The notes beneath the pieces are model-generated. The model was given only the letters and a program-made list of their open reading frames with translations. It was not told where the DNA came from and did no database searches. The position numbers and the translations under genes are program-made. From NCBI GenBank assembly GCA_019914995.1, contig CM034126.1, positions 6,639,001-6,703,000 on the forward strand: 64,000 bases of DNA, given 5' to 3'. Source of the stretch: Acanthochlamys bracteata (taxonomy: Eukaryota; Streptophyta; Magnoliopsida; Pandanales; Velloziaceae). Of this stretch, positions 26,820 to 38,709 are shown one piece after another (position 1 is the stretch's first letter; each line of letters starts with the position of its first letter).

Positions 26820-26990
26820 AGAAATCACTCAGGTGGTAAAGGTAGCAGAAGCATTGCCTTGCGGCTACCTACCCTTTAAAGGCGAGGCATCGAATCCCTC
26901 ATCAACCCATCCGTATGTGAAGCATGTTAGTGATCCGTACCCTTTTGGCTAATTTTATTTGAGTGCTCTATGATTTCATTTAGTATTTCT
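26820..26990 (+). mobile_element. Possible tRNA-derived SINE head
   Basis: AGGTGGTAAAGGTAG (about 26831) resembles a pol III A box, and GGCATCGAATCCCTC (about 26884) resembles a B box, about 50 bp apart as in tRNA-derived SINEs. No intact cloverleaf could be drawn, so it is not a tRNA gene. The tail and target duplication were not identified. Confidence 0.35.
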
Positions 26991-27115
26991 TCTTACCTTC
27001 TTTCTCCTATGCACTAATAAACAAACGTCATTAGCGATCAAATTATTAAGCGACAAAAAAATAACAAGTTGCTATTAATGGGTAAAAGTGATCGAAACAA
27101 GTAAAGAGTCACTAA

Positions 27116-27614
27116 GGGGGTGTTTACTAACACTCCAAGTTTACTTTTTTTTAAACTTTGCTTTCAATATAAAATACATATAAAAATTAAAATAAATTTT
27201 TTTATTAATAATTTTTTTTAAAAAAATTATTTTTAAAACTTACTACAAATATTAAATTAAAATATAATTTTATTTTTTATTAAATATTTTTAGTTTTTTA
27301 ATTTTATTTTTTAAATTGACTTTCAAAAAATTCACTTCATCCATTTTGAGAGTGTTTGGTTCAGCTTTTCCCCAACATTTTTTTTAATTTTTTATTTCAT
27401 ATTTTTTAATACAATTTTATACGTATTTAAAAATTTAGAAAATGTAGAAAAATTCTACGTAATGAGATCTTTTTATTGTAAATTTTTATTATTTTTTTGA
27501 AAGTAAAAAAAAATAGAGCTCGTTTTTCAAAAAGAACAAAAATACCCTCCATTCTAAAAAAATTCTATTTGATAAGCAATCCCAAACACACCTATCTATA
27601 AAGTAAACACGCCC
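27116..27614. mobile_element. Family B MITE interrupted by a family A MITE, TAA target duplication
   Basis: The left end is GGGGGTGTTTACTAACACT and the reverse complement of the right end is GGGCGTGTTTACTTTATAG. TAA flanks both sides (27113-27115 and 27615-27617). Family relatives at 49203-49465 and 58183-58437 are about 260 bp long. This copy is about 500 bp because a second element sits in it (27348-27593). Confidence 0.75.
27348..27593. mobile_element. Family A MITE, copy 4, nested inside the family B MITE
   Basis: The left end GAGAGTGTTTGGTTCAGCTT pairs with the reverse complement of the right end, AGGTGTGTTTGGGATTGCTT. The rest is A/T tracts with GAGCTCGTTTTT, as in the other family A copies. 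It lies just before the last 20 bp of the family B element, so it inserted later. Confidence 0.7.
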
Positions 27615-28143
27615 TAATATGAAAATATTAGCATCCAAACGACACCAATGTCGTTGTTATGTAAGTAATAGTGACCAAACAAAAACATGGTCACTAATAC
27701 TTTGATAATACGGACCAATATATAGTTAATCTCTATTATCTCATAAAATAATAATTTTATTAATTAAATAAGTTTATTAATAAAATCTAAACTATTGGAT
27801 GTAATTTATATTTCTATATATTGACAAAGTTTTAAATTATTTGGATGATATTATGCGCAATATCATAATAAATAATTAATAGACGTATAAAATTTAACAA
27901 TTCGATGAGAATTTGTGTGAACAATAATTTCTTAGTATAAAGATATCCAACGGTGTAGATTTATATTCTTTGAATAGTTATTGTAATCCAACTAAAATAG
28001 AGAAGTTATGCCAACAAACCAACTAACATAGAGTGATCAAACCAAAGAGTTGTTTAGAAAATTAGTTATTCAAGTGAACTAGCTACCACAGGAGATGATT
28101 TACCATTCTGAAATCCTATAAATACTATTAGAAATAAGGTCTT

Positions 28144-30779
28144 CACTGACTGAGTCAAATAGTCGGCAAGTTCCAAAACTCAATCGCCGAAGTAAATTAT
28201 CGACTAAAATAATTACAGTCAGCATCGATAAATATTGGTCGGTGAACTAATTATCAACTAAAAAATTCAATCGGTATTAAATAATAAATTATCGACTAAA
28301 AAGAGCTAGTTGGTACCTACAGATTATTTTTTCAATCGATAATTATCGACTACACTATTCAGTCGATAGCACATATGCAATAACATTCTTGCTATTTTTA
28401 TAATTATTTAATATTAATCATTCCATTAAAGATATACATCATCATACAATATATATCCTTTAAACTATAAACAACAGCTACCATTATATTCATCAAAGTT
28501 CGTCAATTCAAATAAAAAATCAGCTATTATTGTTGGATACTAAACTCGATACTGGATATAATTTAAATAAAAGATCATTTAAATACATAAACTAATTATA
28601 ATTCAGTTCTTAGACAAGCCTAATACAACACATAAATTCAGAGAAAGCACAGTGCCAGCTTTTAGACTCCTCAAACAATGTACTTGCTCTTTATTTTCTA
28701 GTAACTATCTCTGTCCTTCAAATAAATAGAAAAACCAACACATAAATATAAAAATATATAAACAATATTTCCTATTAGAAGGCAATATTAATGCTAAACA
28801 GGAATGCAAAATATCAAATACAACTAAACATATGAGGATGGCTAAAGCATAAGCAAAATTAGCACATGTCAAGCAATTAAATAACAAGTACATAAATCAC
28901 GCAAAATAAGAATAAAATTGACATGCAATGAGAAATAATTAGTGATATATACCAACATGAAAAGCACAAAACTGACAGAACACAGACCTCCTGCTTCCAT
29001 CTACCATGTTGTGCTTCTATTTCAGCATCTTATGTTCCTCCTTCAGGGTATATTACCTCAAGGCCTCATACTCCAGTAATCTGACAGACAAGTGAAAATA
29101 AAAACATATGGCATGATAGGATAAATATGAACTTAACAGCAAACTTAATAATTCACAGCAATACTGCTCTATTAACTTTAGCAACAGTTTATACGCATAC
29201 AAACACATGAACAAACTCAAATAGGTTATTAGAGTAAATTACACTATCTAGTATACAAAACTTGTGGAGCTTCTACACTTATTGTGAATATGTGTAAGGT
29301 AAAAAAATTGAACAGATACCTTTCATATATTCAAAATTTTGTTCCAGTCTTATTACTGCGAAGCACATCCATGCCAACCATTTCCTCATAGTATTCATTC
29401 TCTTTGTTATAGCTCCCTGCATCAATTCCAAACAAGCTTGTCAGCACCTCCAAAAAGTAAGACTAAATGAGCACTTTTAAGAGTGAACTAATTTAAATTG
29501 TTCAGTAAGTGATCTACAAACACATTGCTTTCTATTTAAACATATATGTGCCACACATAATCATGGAAGAACCAATGCTTGGACTCAAAGTGAGTATTAC
29601 TGGACCAATTAGTAGCAACTTGTTTATCAACTGTCGTCTAGTATTAAAAAAGGTTGAACAAACTTCTAGAGCAAATCATGCACACTGCAGATGGTGAGAA
29701 CCAATAGCCATAGTAATAGAAAGTACTGTAAGCATTGCAATAGAAATTCTCCCAATGAGAGGAATAAAAAGATTATCTATTCCTGAATGATATGGCAGAT
29801 ATCGATTGTATCAACTTAATAATACGCTTAACCTAAAAGAATTGAATAGAAGAAAATAGACATTCAAACTTGTTTGATCACTAAACGCCAACAAAATCAA
29901 TGAGAAAAAGAAACCCACTAAGCGTCCCATTCTCTAAAACAAAATATGAATTCAGCAGCATAGCAAACACCTAAATCTGTAGTATCTCAAACAAACAAAT
30001 TAATAACAACAGTAGCAGAAAAAATAATAGCAGCATACCTTTTTTTTCAATTTGTCTTGATTCAATCCTTCTAGCCCAATAAATATACCGATTTTCATTG
30101 TTATTAACAATCCTAAAACATGAATAAAAAAAGAGACAAATAGATGTAGAGCTAAAGAGATGAAGAGTTACAGAAATGCACTAGAGAAATTGGCGAGAGT
30201 TTTTTAATTAGATTTGTAAAGCTTGGACCTCGGCAGGCAAAAAGATGGCAGCAATGGAGGGCTCCAAATTGTGATAAGCAAAATCTCAAGATCAACGAAA
30301 TGGATCAAACTAGTAGGCGGAGGAGCAACAGTATAATAACCGGCAAAATCAGTGAAACGGATCAAGCTAGTATGCAGAGAAGCAACAGTAGAACAGTCGG
30401 CTGGATCAGCGGAACGGAGGGAGCTTGTAAAAAAGGGAGCAACCGCAGAATGCCCGACAAAATCTCAAAATTCGGCGAAACAACCCGTTCGACGGAAACA
30501 TAGTAGGAAGGGGAGGAAATGGCTGGGGTTGGTTCACTCTGGTTTTTTAAGATTAATTATCGACCAAAATAAATTCAGTCAGTAAAATTATAAAATATTA
30601 TCGACTGATTCACAATTTGCTCAGTAATATATCTAACTTATTTGACTGATATGTATTTCAATCGATAGATATGATTACTTTATCGATTGATATATTTTTC
30701 AATCGGTATATTATATTATTACCGACTGAGTTTAGTTGGTAGATAAGTTTCAGTCGGTAATGATATTTTTGTAATCGTG
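28144..30779. mobile_element. Degenerate CACTA-like (En/Spm) non-autonomous element
   Basis: Both ends carry arrays of the subterminal motif ATCGACTRA and its variants (left 28144-28370, right 30550-30779), in both orientations. The reverse complement of the right end is CACGATTACAAAAATATC, like the CACTACAAAAA termini of CACTA elements. The left terminus is less clear (CACTGACTGAG at 28144). The interior (about 28.4-30.5 kb) has no intact transposase. At 30300-30500 an imperfect repeat (GGATCAA.CTAGTA..CGGAG/AGAGCAACAGTA) occurs. The 3-bp target duplication was not seen. Confidence 0.6.
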
Positions 30780-31043
30780 AAATATGTCTCAAATATGTAA
30801 GATTTGATATAAAAAAGCAAGTAAGAGCAAGTAAGAAAACGCTTATAATTTATGTTTGACAAAGAATGTTAGTTTGTAAGCTAGCATTATAATTTTATCG
30901 TTTAGTGATCTTTTTTTTTTTTTTTGCTATAGCCACACCACCGTTGTGTTTAAATAAGGAGGTCTTTTAAAAAGAGCTTATTTTGAAACTTTAAGAAAAC
31001 TTATTTTTTATCCTAAAAAATAAATAAATATATATATAAGGAA

Positions 31044-31413
31044 TAGGGGCACTCTAATCTTTATGCACATTCTAGCACATTCTACGGCTGTTTATGGCCG
31101 TGGAGACATTTAAATCCAATCTCTACCGTCAAAATTTCATATGAATCGTAATACAATCGACCTCCATCCAGCCACTTGATTAAGATGACTAAAAAAAAAG
31201 ATATATATAGTTTGTTAACTTTTACTATTTGTGCTATTATTATCAAGTGATTGGATGAAGGTCTATTCGTAGTCCGATCGAAATAAAATTTTGTCAATAT
31301 ATTAATAATTCATAGTTCTTTATATCCAAAAATAGAGATTGAATTTGAAGATCTTTACGGCTACAAACGGCCGTGGAGTATATTACAGTGTGCATAAAAA
31401 TTAAAATACCCTT
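31044..31413. mobile_element. Hairpin MITE with long imperfect terminal repeats
   Basis: The left arm starts GGGGCACTCTAATCTTTATG and contains GGCTGTTTATGGCCGTGGA. The reverse complement of the right arm starts AAGGGTATTTTAATTTTTATG and contains CCACGGCCGTTTGTAGCCG. The arms pair over roughly 60-100 bp around an A/T core. No coding content. Confidence 0.65.
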
Positions 31414-32540
31414 ATTTCTTTATATATAATTTTAATAAATAACTTTAAAATATTAAAATTTAAAATTTTAGACAAACATCCCTAAAAACAATGGTTGGAA
31501 AGGTGGAATTAGTTGCACAGTTGCACCTGCCTCGTTATAAAATTTCCTCGTACGATCAGTTTAGTTGTTCTTTTGTTAATAAATTCCAACTTCAGTTTCT
31601 TTCTTCCGGTAACATTATATATCCAAAAGTGTTTCGTTAGCAAGTCAGCGTCAATTTCAACGAACTCCCCTTTATGTAATTCTTAATAGTTTCCTTATAA
31701 TTCTTAAAAGCCATTCTAATACTAAACATTGTTTTCCTTTGTTAATCACAATAGCAATGTGTTTCTGTTAGGAAATACCAGTCTCAGCAGTCTCCTCATA
31801 TTTTAGATCATTTCATTTTTAACTCCATTCAACCAACAAGAATTAAAAAGTTGTTTCCACTTTGCATGAATCATTAAACAAATAAAAACCCAACTGATCA
31901 GAAAACTTCAAAATTTTTTCGTACATGTTAGTATTAGCAGGGAATTGCACTATTACGGAATTCCTTTTCTTCTCGACAGTTTCGGGCGCACCTTTCATTC
32001 AATCTCGACGTCGCCAGTACGTTGTGCGTTTGATTTGTTTGACTTTTCACCACCTTGGAATACATGTACTTAATTATTTCTAAACTTTTTCATGTTTTTA
32101 ATTAGTGCGTTTTCCAGTTTTCATGCCACCGTTCAGCCCAGCTGTCTATATTTATAATATATTAAGATAATTAATTAGAATTACTGAAGATTGATATTTT
32201 ATGCTACCGTCAATTTGTCAATGATCTCTGAGACTCTAACGTTACGTCGACCGTCCCTGGTACTCGTGCAGTCATTAGTTGACTGAATAATAAATGATTA
32301 TGAACGTCTTATGTTATTATTCTCGTAAAAGAAACCTGTTCGCTGTCATGAAAAATCCAGACGTATGTATGTAGTGGCACTTTGGTAATTGCTTGTGAAG
32401 TAGATGGGTTTACTTATAAACGAGGAGAGGAAGGAAATGAAATTTGTGAATAGCGAATCATTTCGTGCGTTTTGAGAAATCGTTTTATATTTTAATTTTT
32501 AATATATATTTTTTAAATTGGATGAATTTGTCTATTTTAA
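31414..32540. other. Intergenic upstream of the MUR3-like gene
   Basis: No gene or clear element was seen. It is AT-rich with single-copy character and may include the distal promoter of the downstream gene. Confidence 0.4.
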
Positions 32541-33460
32541 ACCGTCTACGTGGTAGACGCAGTAAGATTCGGTTGGACGGGTTTACAAAATGCCGTCAAC
32601 CCCTTTGAACAGGTTAACCCGGTACTGAAATTCTTTTTCTTCCTCTTGTTCAGATCTATATCGGCGTTCCTGCTGCCGTCGACTTTTTCTCCTCCGTCTC
32701 CTCGTCCCGCTTCCCCTTCTGCTGCTACTCTGGTCATTGTTGTTACCGCTGCTCGAAGTTCTATCACGACCAACACTTGCTCGCGGTTGTCGCAGCAAAC
32801 GCCAGTGGCTTTGATCGATCTTCTTCTTCTTCTTCTGGTTGATCTTCTTCTACTCCATCTTCTTCATCTGGTCGATCAGCAGCAACCGCCGGTAGCTTCT
32901 TCTCCTTCATCGGTTGTCACAGCAAACGCCGGCGACGGCGATCAATCGTGCCGCTGCTGTTCGTGCTACTGCTATACGCACCTGCGGTTCTTCTTCTTCA
33001 GATCTTCTCGACCCAGTTTGATTTAGTGGGTCTACCCGTCGACTCGAGGGTTAACCGGTGACCCGGAACATTTCCGGGTCAATGCCCAGGTTGGGTCTGA
33101 AATCCAGATTGGAACTCCAGGTTCACTGTTCTGTTCTTCGATTTTAGAGTTGATTGGGGATTCTTTGTAGATCCCATTTTGCAGTTGTCTTGCTCATTGA
33201 GAAGTTTCTATTGAAATGTCTATTCGTTGTTTCTTTTTCCAAATGGGATTCTGATCTCTGTTTCATCAACGTGGATAGTTTGGTGAAATTGTTACCATTT
33301 CTTATCTTATTATTAATTCTCCACCAGCCTGTTATACGAAATTCTATTCAAATTGTTCAAATCTCTTGTATGCCCCTCAGCAAGCTTGAGTAAAATTTAA
33401 ATATTTTTAGGGCATGAAAGGGGATGGCTAGCCACTAGTTGTAATTTCCTTTAGGAGCTA
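32541..33460 (+). promoter_or_regulatory. GC/CT-rich leader region of the MUR3-like gene
   Basis: The base composition changes sharply from AT-rich to a CT-rich, GC-richer stretch (32546-33130) with CTTCTTCTT runs. An imperfect repeat, GGTTGTCGCAGCAAACGCC (about 32786), recurs as GGTTGTCACAGCAAACGCC (about 32912). Around 33400-33411 there is a good acceptor-like TATTTTTAG before GGCATG, so the leader may contain an intron. The open frames here are low complexity and are not called genes. Confidence 0.4.
33414..33431 (+). other. Short upstream ORF (5 codons) before the MUR3-like start
   Basis: ATG AAA GGG GAT GGC TAG ends 29 bases before the main ATG at 33461. If it lies in the mature leader it would be read first by scanning ribosomes and could reduce translation of the main frame. 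Transcript start is unknown. Confidence 0.5.
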
Positions 33461-35251
33461 ATGAGGAGGCGTAATCCCTCGAGCAGCCCCATTGATGATA
33501 TGGAACGGTCCAGCGGCAAGCAGCATCGGCCGCGCATCTGTTTCCTAGCCACTCTAGCAGCTGTGTTTTGGTTCTTGATAGTTTACTTCCATTTTGCTGT
33601 TATCTCTGATGCCCCAGTTGATTCACCCCAAGAGCATATTAGCCTCCGCAACCCTATCACCCCTTATGCCACCCAAAAGAATTCCAATGACCATATTCTT
33701 GCCGAACCTATCACGCAGCCCAATGCCACTCCATCAATTGTCAAACCCAATGTTAGTCCCAAACCCCATGGGACTACTGGTGTTGATATCAATACTACTG
33801 TTCGGCAGGAACCGAAGAACCACCTGTTTCTCCGGGCTCTTAAGACGGCTGAGAACAAGAGTGATCCTTGTGGCGGAAGATACATCTATGTGCATGATCT
33901 TCCATCATGCTTTAACATAGACATGCTCAAGGATTGCAGAAGTTTGAGCCTTTGGACAAACATGTGCAAATTCACAAGTAATTCTGGGCTCGGTCCTCCG
34001 CTGGAGAATGTTGAGGGTGTCTTCTCAGATACTGGGTGGTATGACACCAATCAGTTTGCTGTGGATGTTATCTTCAATAATAGGATGAAGCAGTATGAAT
34101 GCCTCACAAATGATTCTTCTCTTGCGGCTGCTTTTTTTGTGCCATTCTATGCTGGTTTTGACATTGCAAGATACCTGTGGGGTTACAACATATCAGTCAG
34201 GGATGCTGCATCCCTTGCATTGGTGGACTGGCTTATGAAGAGACCAGAGTGGAGTGTGATGGATGGGAGGGACCATTTCTTGGTTGCAGGAAGGATCACA
34301 TGGGATTTCCGTAGACTTACTGATTTGGAGTCGGATTGGGGAAACAAGCTCTTGTTTTTGCCAGCTGCTAGAAATATGTCCATGCTTGTTGTGGAGTCGA
34401 GCCCTTGGAATGCAAATGATTTTGGTATTCCCTATCCAACTTATTTCCACCCTGCAAAGGATGCTGAAGTTTTCCTTTGGCAGGATCGCATGAGAAAATT
34501 AGAAAGGAAATATCTTTTCTCATTTGCTGGGGCTCCTCGTCCCAGCGATCCAAAATCAATAAGGGGGCAGATCATAGACCAATGTAAGAGTTCCAAGGTA
34601 TGCAAACTATTAGAATGTGACTTTGGGGAGAGCAAATGCCATTCACCAAGCAGCATTATGCAGATGTTCCAGAGCTCTTTATTTTGCTTGCAACCTCAAG
34701 GTGATTCTTACACAAGGAGGTCCTCATTTGACTCTATGTTGGCTGGTTGTATACCAGTGTTTTTTCATCCAGGGTCAGCTTATGTTCAGTACACCTGGCA
34801 TCTTCCAAGAAAATTTTCAAAATACTCCGTGTTTATTTCTGAGAATGACATCCGGAAGAAAGAAGTTAGCATTGAAGAAAGGCTGATGCAAATTTCTCCT
34901 GATACTGTGAAGGTCATGAGGGAAGAGGTGATTAGCCTCATTCCACGGCTTATATATGCAGATCCAAGATCCAAGCTTGAGACTTTGAAAGATGCTTTTG
35001 ATGTTTCTGTTGAAGCAATCATTGACAAGGTTACTAGACAAAGGAGGGATATTATTGCTGGTTACGAAGACAAAGATTTTATTGAAGAGAACAGTTGGAA
35101 GTATGCTTTATTGGATGAAGGACAGCGGACAGTCGGTCCACATGAATGGGATCATTTCTTTTCAAAGCCGAAGGATGGTGAAGGAAAATCTGGAAATTCA
35201 TCAGTTGAAGCTGCAAAGAATTCCTGGAAGAATGAACAAAGATATCAATAG
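33461..35251 (+). CDS. MUR3: Xyloglucan galactosyltransferase, MUR3/KATAMARI1-type (GT47)
   Basis: An intact single-exon frame of 596 aa. It is a type II Golgi membrane protein: a short basic N-terminus ([20 protein letters not shown]), one membrane segment at about residues 26-48 ([20 protein letters not shown]), a Pro/Asn-rich stem, then the exostosin/GT47 domain from about residue 137 ([16 protein letters not shown]). Typical blocks follow: [82 protein letters not shown] and [17 protein letters not shown]3 adds galactose to xyloglucan side chains; the Arabidopsis protein is of similar length and its N-terminus is similar in style. XLT2-like or another GT47 subgroup A member is possible, but the N-terminus favours MUR3. 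No in-frame upstream ATG extends it. Confidence 0.88.
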   Translation: MRRRNPSSSPIDDMERSSGKQHRPRICFLATLAAVFWFLIVYFHFAVISDAPVDSPQEHISLRNPITPYATQKNSNDHILAEPITQPNATPSIVKPNVSPKPHGTTGVDINTTVRQEPKNHLFLRALKTAENKSDPCGGRYIYVHDLPSCFNIDMLKDCRSLSLWTNMCKFTSNSGLGPPLENVEGVFSDTGWYDTNQFAVDVIFNNRMKQYECLTNDSSLAAAFFVPFYAGFDIARYLWGYNISVRDAASLALVDWLMKRPEWSVMDGRDHFLVAGRITWDFRRLTDLESDWGNKLLFLPAARNMSMLVVESSPWNANDFGIPYPTYFHPAKDAEVFLWQDRMRKLERKYLFSFAGAPRPSDPKSIRGQIIDQCKSSKVCKLLECDFGESKCHSPSSIMQMFQSSLFCLQPQGDSYTRRSSFDSMLAGCIPVFFHPGSAYVQYTWHLPRKFSKYSVFISENDIRKKEVSIEERLMQISPDTVKVMREEVISLIPRLIYADPRSKLETLKDAFDVSVEAIIDKVTRQRRDIIAGYEDKDFIEENSWKYALLDEGQRTVGPHEWDHFFSKPKDGEGKSGNSSVEAAKNSWKNEQRYQ

Positions 35252-38115
35252 ACATCTATTGGTACGTCCCTAGGCAAGTCGAGCTCTCCAGTGAAAGCCT
35301 TTGAAGCTGTCATGACTACTTTATGAGAAATTTTTTGTTGCAGAATAGCTATGCTACTGGGCTTATTTCTTGAAGCTGTTTGGACATTCAGAAACACTTC
35401 TGTACGTACAGGATCATATCTGAGTAGCATGCTCTCCAATATACTCATTCTTTTATAGAATATAGCAGAAATTGATATCATTTGCTTATGTTACTGAATA
35501 ATTTTCTTTTTTGTGTAATGATTCCAATACAAAGTCTATAGATATATAAAAATTAGTTCACTTGTTGATTATAGGAGTTTTTACATTACTGTGATGTGAA
35601 TGTCTTCTCTGGTATTTTTTGATGCTGTCTGTACTTTTTATCATTGAAGTACTCAAAGCTTCCCTTCTCTTTCGTCATAGTTATATGTTCCATAGTTGAG
35701 GTGTTGACACACTGCTGCTACACTCTAATCTAGAATCTTTTTGGCTGCCTTTTCCCAAACTAGCTTTACATTGATTAAGCTAACCCTGAATGACAATGCG
35801 TGCAAATTGCATCAGAACAGTATGCTTTTATGTTGAACACTATAATCTTTGAACTAATCCTCAATTCCTCAAGAAATGCGAGCAGTAAGCTGGATGGCTT
35901 GTCCAGTTCGTTTAAACAAAGCAACTTCTTATAGATGGCCATTTATTTTTTAGTATCTTTTTTACCTTATAAAATGTTAATTGTGAATTTAACGGCAGGC
36001 TTGTACTTTACTTCCCTTGACGAAGTAGCCTATGTAATCATTTACACTTCCTTGAAGTAGTAAACTTCCTACGTAATCATTTTACACACGAGAGATATCG
36101 GAGGTGATGCTTCCGTTCAAGTTGAAAGACGTTCTTGCTTGACATCTTTGGAATTGTATGAGAAGTTTGCTGATCTGAGATGGTGCTTTAAATTTTGAAC
36201 CTGTTAAACTTTTTACATGAAGCATTTTGCAGGTTAGAGGCGTGTTAGAAACTTTTCTACTTCTCCAAAGTATGTCTATAGTACTCTAGAGAAAAAACCT
36301 TCTATAGATACTATAATTGTTTTTTTTTGACATTTAAAAAGTATGGACGGTTGTACATCTTCAAATAATTGTACGTAATTTTTTCAAACTTACTTTCAAT
36401 AAAATGTAAGCACAAAAGTAGACCCTGTATTTTAGATAGCTCACTTTTGATAGCTCACTTGCAAGCAAAACAAAGAAGCTCTTATCCATCACTTAGTTTG
36501 TGTCTGAAGCCTGGAAATTAGGCACGGTTGCCTGCCTACCCAAATATGTGATAGCTATTTGTTTGTATTATATTTGCTACTCCTATTTTCGCTCCCATTT
36601 ATATTATGTTCCGGCTGAATTTCTTTCAGTTCTGCTTTCTGCTTGAACGATTTTATATTTAGACCACATTGTCATATTATAGAATAGGGTAGCAGTGGCT
36701 TTAATATTTTATCTGATCAAATCTTCTGGTAGTTTGTGTACTCTACGTTCTTAGCCATTTATCTCATCATGGTGTTTTATATCTAGGTTTTTCTTTAATA
36801 AATATTTTTTTAATATAGTGTTATTTATATAGCTTACACTTATACGAAATAAGTGCTCTTTTACACAGGATATCTTTTGGATGGACTAGCGCTTCTAGTA
36901 TGGAAATAAAAAAACTTAAAATTGTTATTACAAGCCACAGTTTTCAAACAATTAGTTGTTTTGCCGTTTTCAATATTTTATGAAGAGAAATTTTCAGAAA
37001 TCTAATATTTTTGAGAAACTAAGTATTGGAAGAATATATTTTATGAAGACGGATTAGAGACCTATTTGAAAGATGATTTTAAGAAAGTCACTCCAAAAGA
37101 CATTTTTCTAGTTATGTAGGCTTGACATTAAGAACTTTATTTAAAAAAAACGTTTATATCCTATGTTGCAAAAACAATGCTGATAATTAAGTTTAAATTA
37201 CATTTACTAAACAATACTATATTTGAAAAAAAAAGGATTAAAAAAAAGCCTAGCTTTTGGGTGCTCAATTTGGTTTTATTTGGATGAAGGAGAGTATAAA
37301 GCAGTTTTGCTGAAAAAGTTATAATGTTAGTGTGATGCTAATCTTGTCAATATCAAGAGGCTTTAGTTTTTCTATGTTGCAATGTAGAGAATAGTGGCCC
37401 ATGTGTAGTGCATTCTGTGCTGGAGCAATGGTTTTTTAAGTCTAAACTTTTTATAAAGGCCTAAGGCCTGGGGTAGTCTCGGTTCTATGTTTCTTTATAT
37501 AGTAGATCATTATGTTGTTTGTCTCCAACATGCTAATGATTTTGGGTGGACAATGGAATTCTTTTCATGGAATCTGATAAGACTTTTTAATACAGCTACA
37601 TTGACAGAATTGCTTATAATGCTTAGGATCTATCTAGTCATATTTGTTTTAGGCAGCTGTCTTACTATTAGATAAAAGTTTCCTTAATTTGTATTTATGT
37701 CCCCTCCATTTGGAAATTACTACAGAGAAGCATTTGATATTAAAGCAATTTCATCTTGTGGACCTTCACTGACAGGAAAATGTCTGCTTCCTTTGTAGCT
37801 GCAATTAACTGGATTTTCTGGCAATGTGCTGCAGGAGTGGTCCGTGGTTGAAAATTTGAACTGTTTGTTAGTTCCATTCAAGCAACTAAATTTACTTCTG
37901 CTTTCTAGTCAAAGATCTTACTGCAGGTAATTGCATTCCTCGGTTATCTGTTTTAGACTACAAAGAACTGACGGTTTTATCATGATGCATAGCACCTCAA
38001 CTTTTTATCATTAACTTCCTTTTGTTTTTCTTGTTTATGTTTGTTTTGTATAGACTAAAACATTTAGAAAACGAATTTCCATTGGACTCTCGCAACGTTC
38101 ACTTGTTACAATATA
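35252..38115. other. 3' flank of the MUR3-like gene, no further gene recognised
   Basis: Contains the presumed 3' UTR and AT-rich sequence. A splice-like block ends at TTACTGCAG/GTAATTGC (about 37927), but no protein could be read with confidence. GGGGGCGTCTGAAATTA at about 38121 looks like a possible left terminus of the Harbinger-type element that follows; its partner end was not found. Confidence 0.4.
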
Positions 38116-38709
38116 ACTAGGGGGCGTCTGAAATTACATATGAAATTTTTTTTTTTTGAAATGAAATTTTTAGAAAGAAAAAATAACTTTTGAAAAATAA
38201 AAAAAAAGGAGCTTTTCAAATGAAAGAGATATATAAATTACTGAATTATTCTTTGATGATTTGTGTTATTATTGATGTATATATACTAAATTATTGATGC
38301 CATTTTAAATAAAATACTTATTAAAAAATATTATATTCAATAAAGTGACTTTGTATTGAATTTTCTTTTAAAATAAAAATACTTAAATTAATTATTTTAT
38401 TTAAATATCTGTCTAAATTAAAATTATTACTATTTTATAAAATAGTTTGTTAAATAATTATTTAAAATATTTGTTAAATAATTAATAGTTAAATAATTTA
38501 TTAAATATTGAATAAGTTGTTAAATATTTAATAATTTCTTAAATAAGTTGTTAAAATTATTTTAGATAATATTTGTTCTTTTTACATAATTACAAGAGTA
38601 TGAATAAATAATCACACATTGGTTAAAAAGAATTATAAATTTGACATTCTCATAGCAATAGTATAATGATATACATGTCAATCTGAAATATTTTCTTCAG
38701 TATCTATCT

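Noticed and set aside
26820-26990. Intact tRNA gene
   Set aside because: The acceptor and anticodon stems do not pair into a cloverleaf; only box-like motifs are present.
32550-33026. 158-aa plus-strand frame before the MUR3-like gene
   Set aside because: It is low-complexity (Leu/Ser runs from CTTCTTCTT), lies in a probable leader or repeat region, and has no recognisable domain.
38121-38137. Exact left terminus of the Harbinger element
   Set aside because: GGGGGCGTCTGAAATTA resembles a Harbinger end, but no matching inverted end or target duplication was found to the right, so element boundaries are not claimed.
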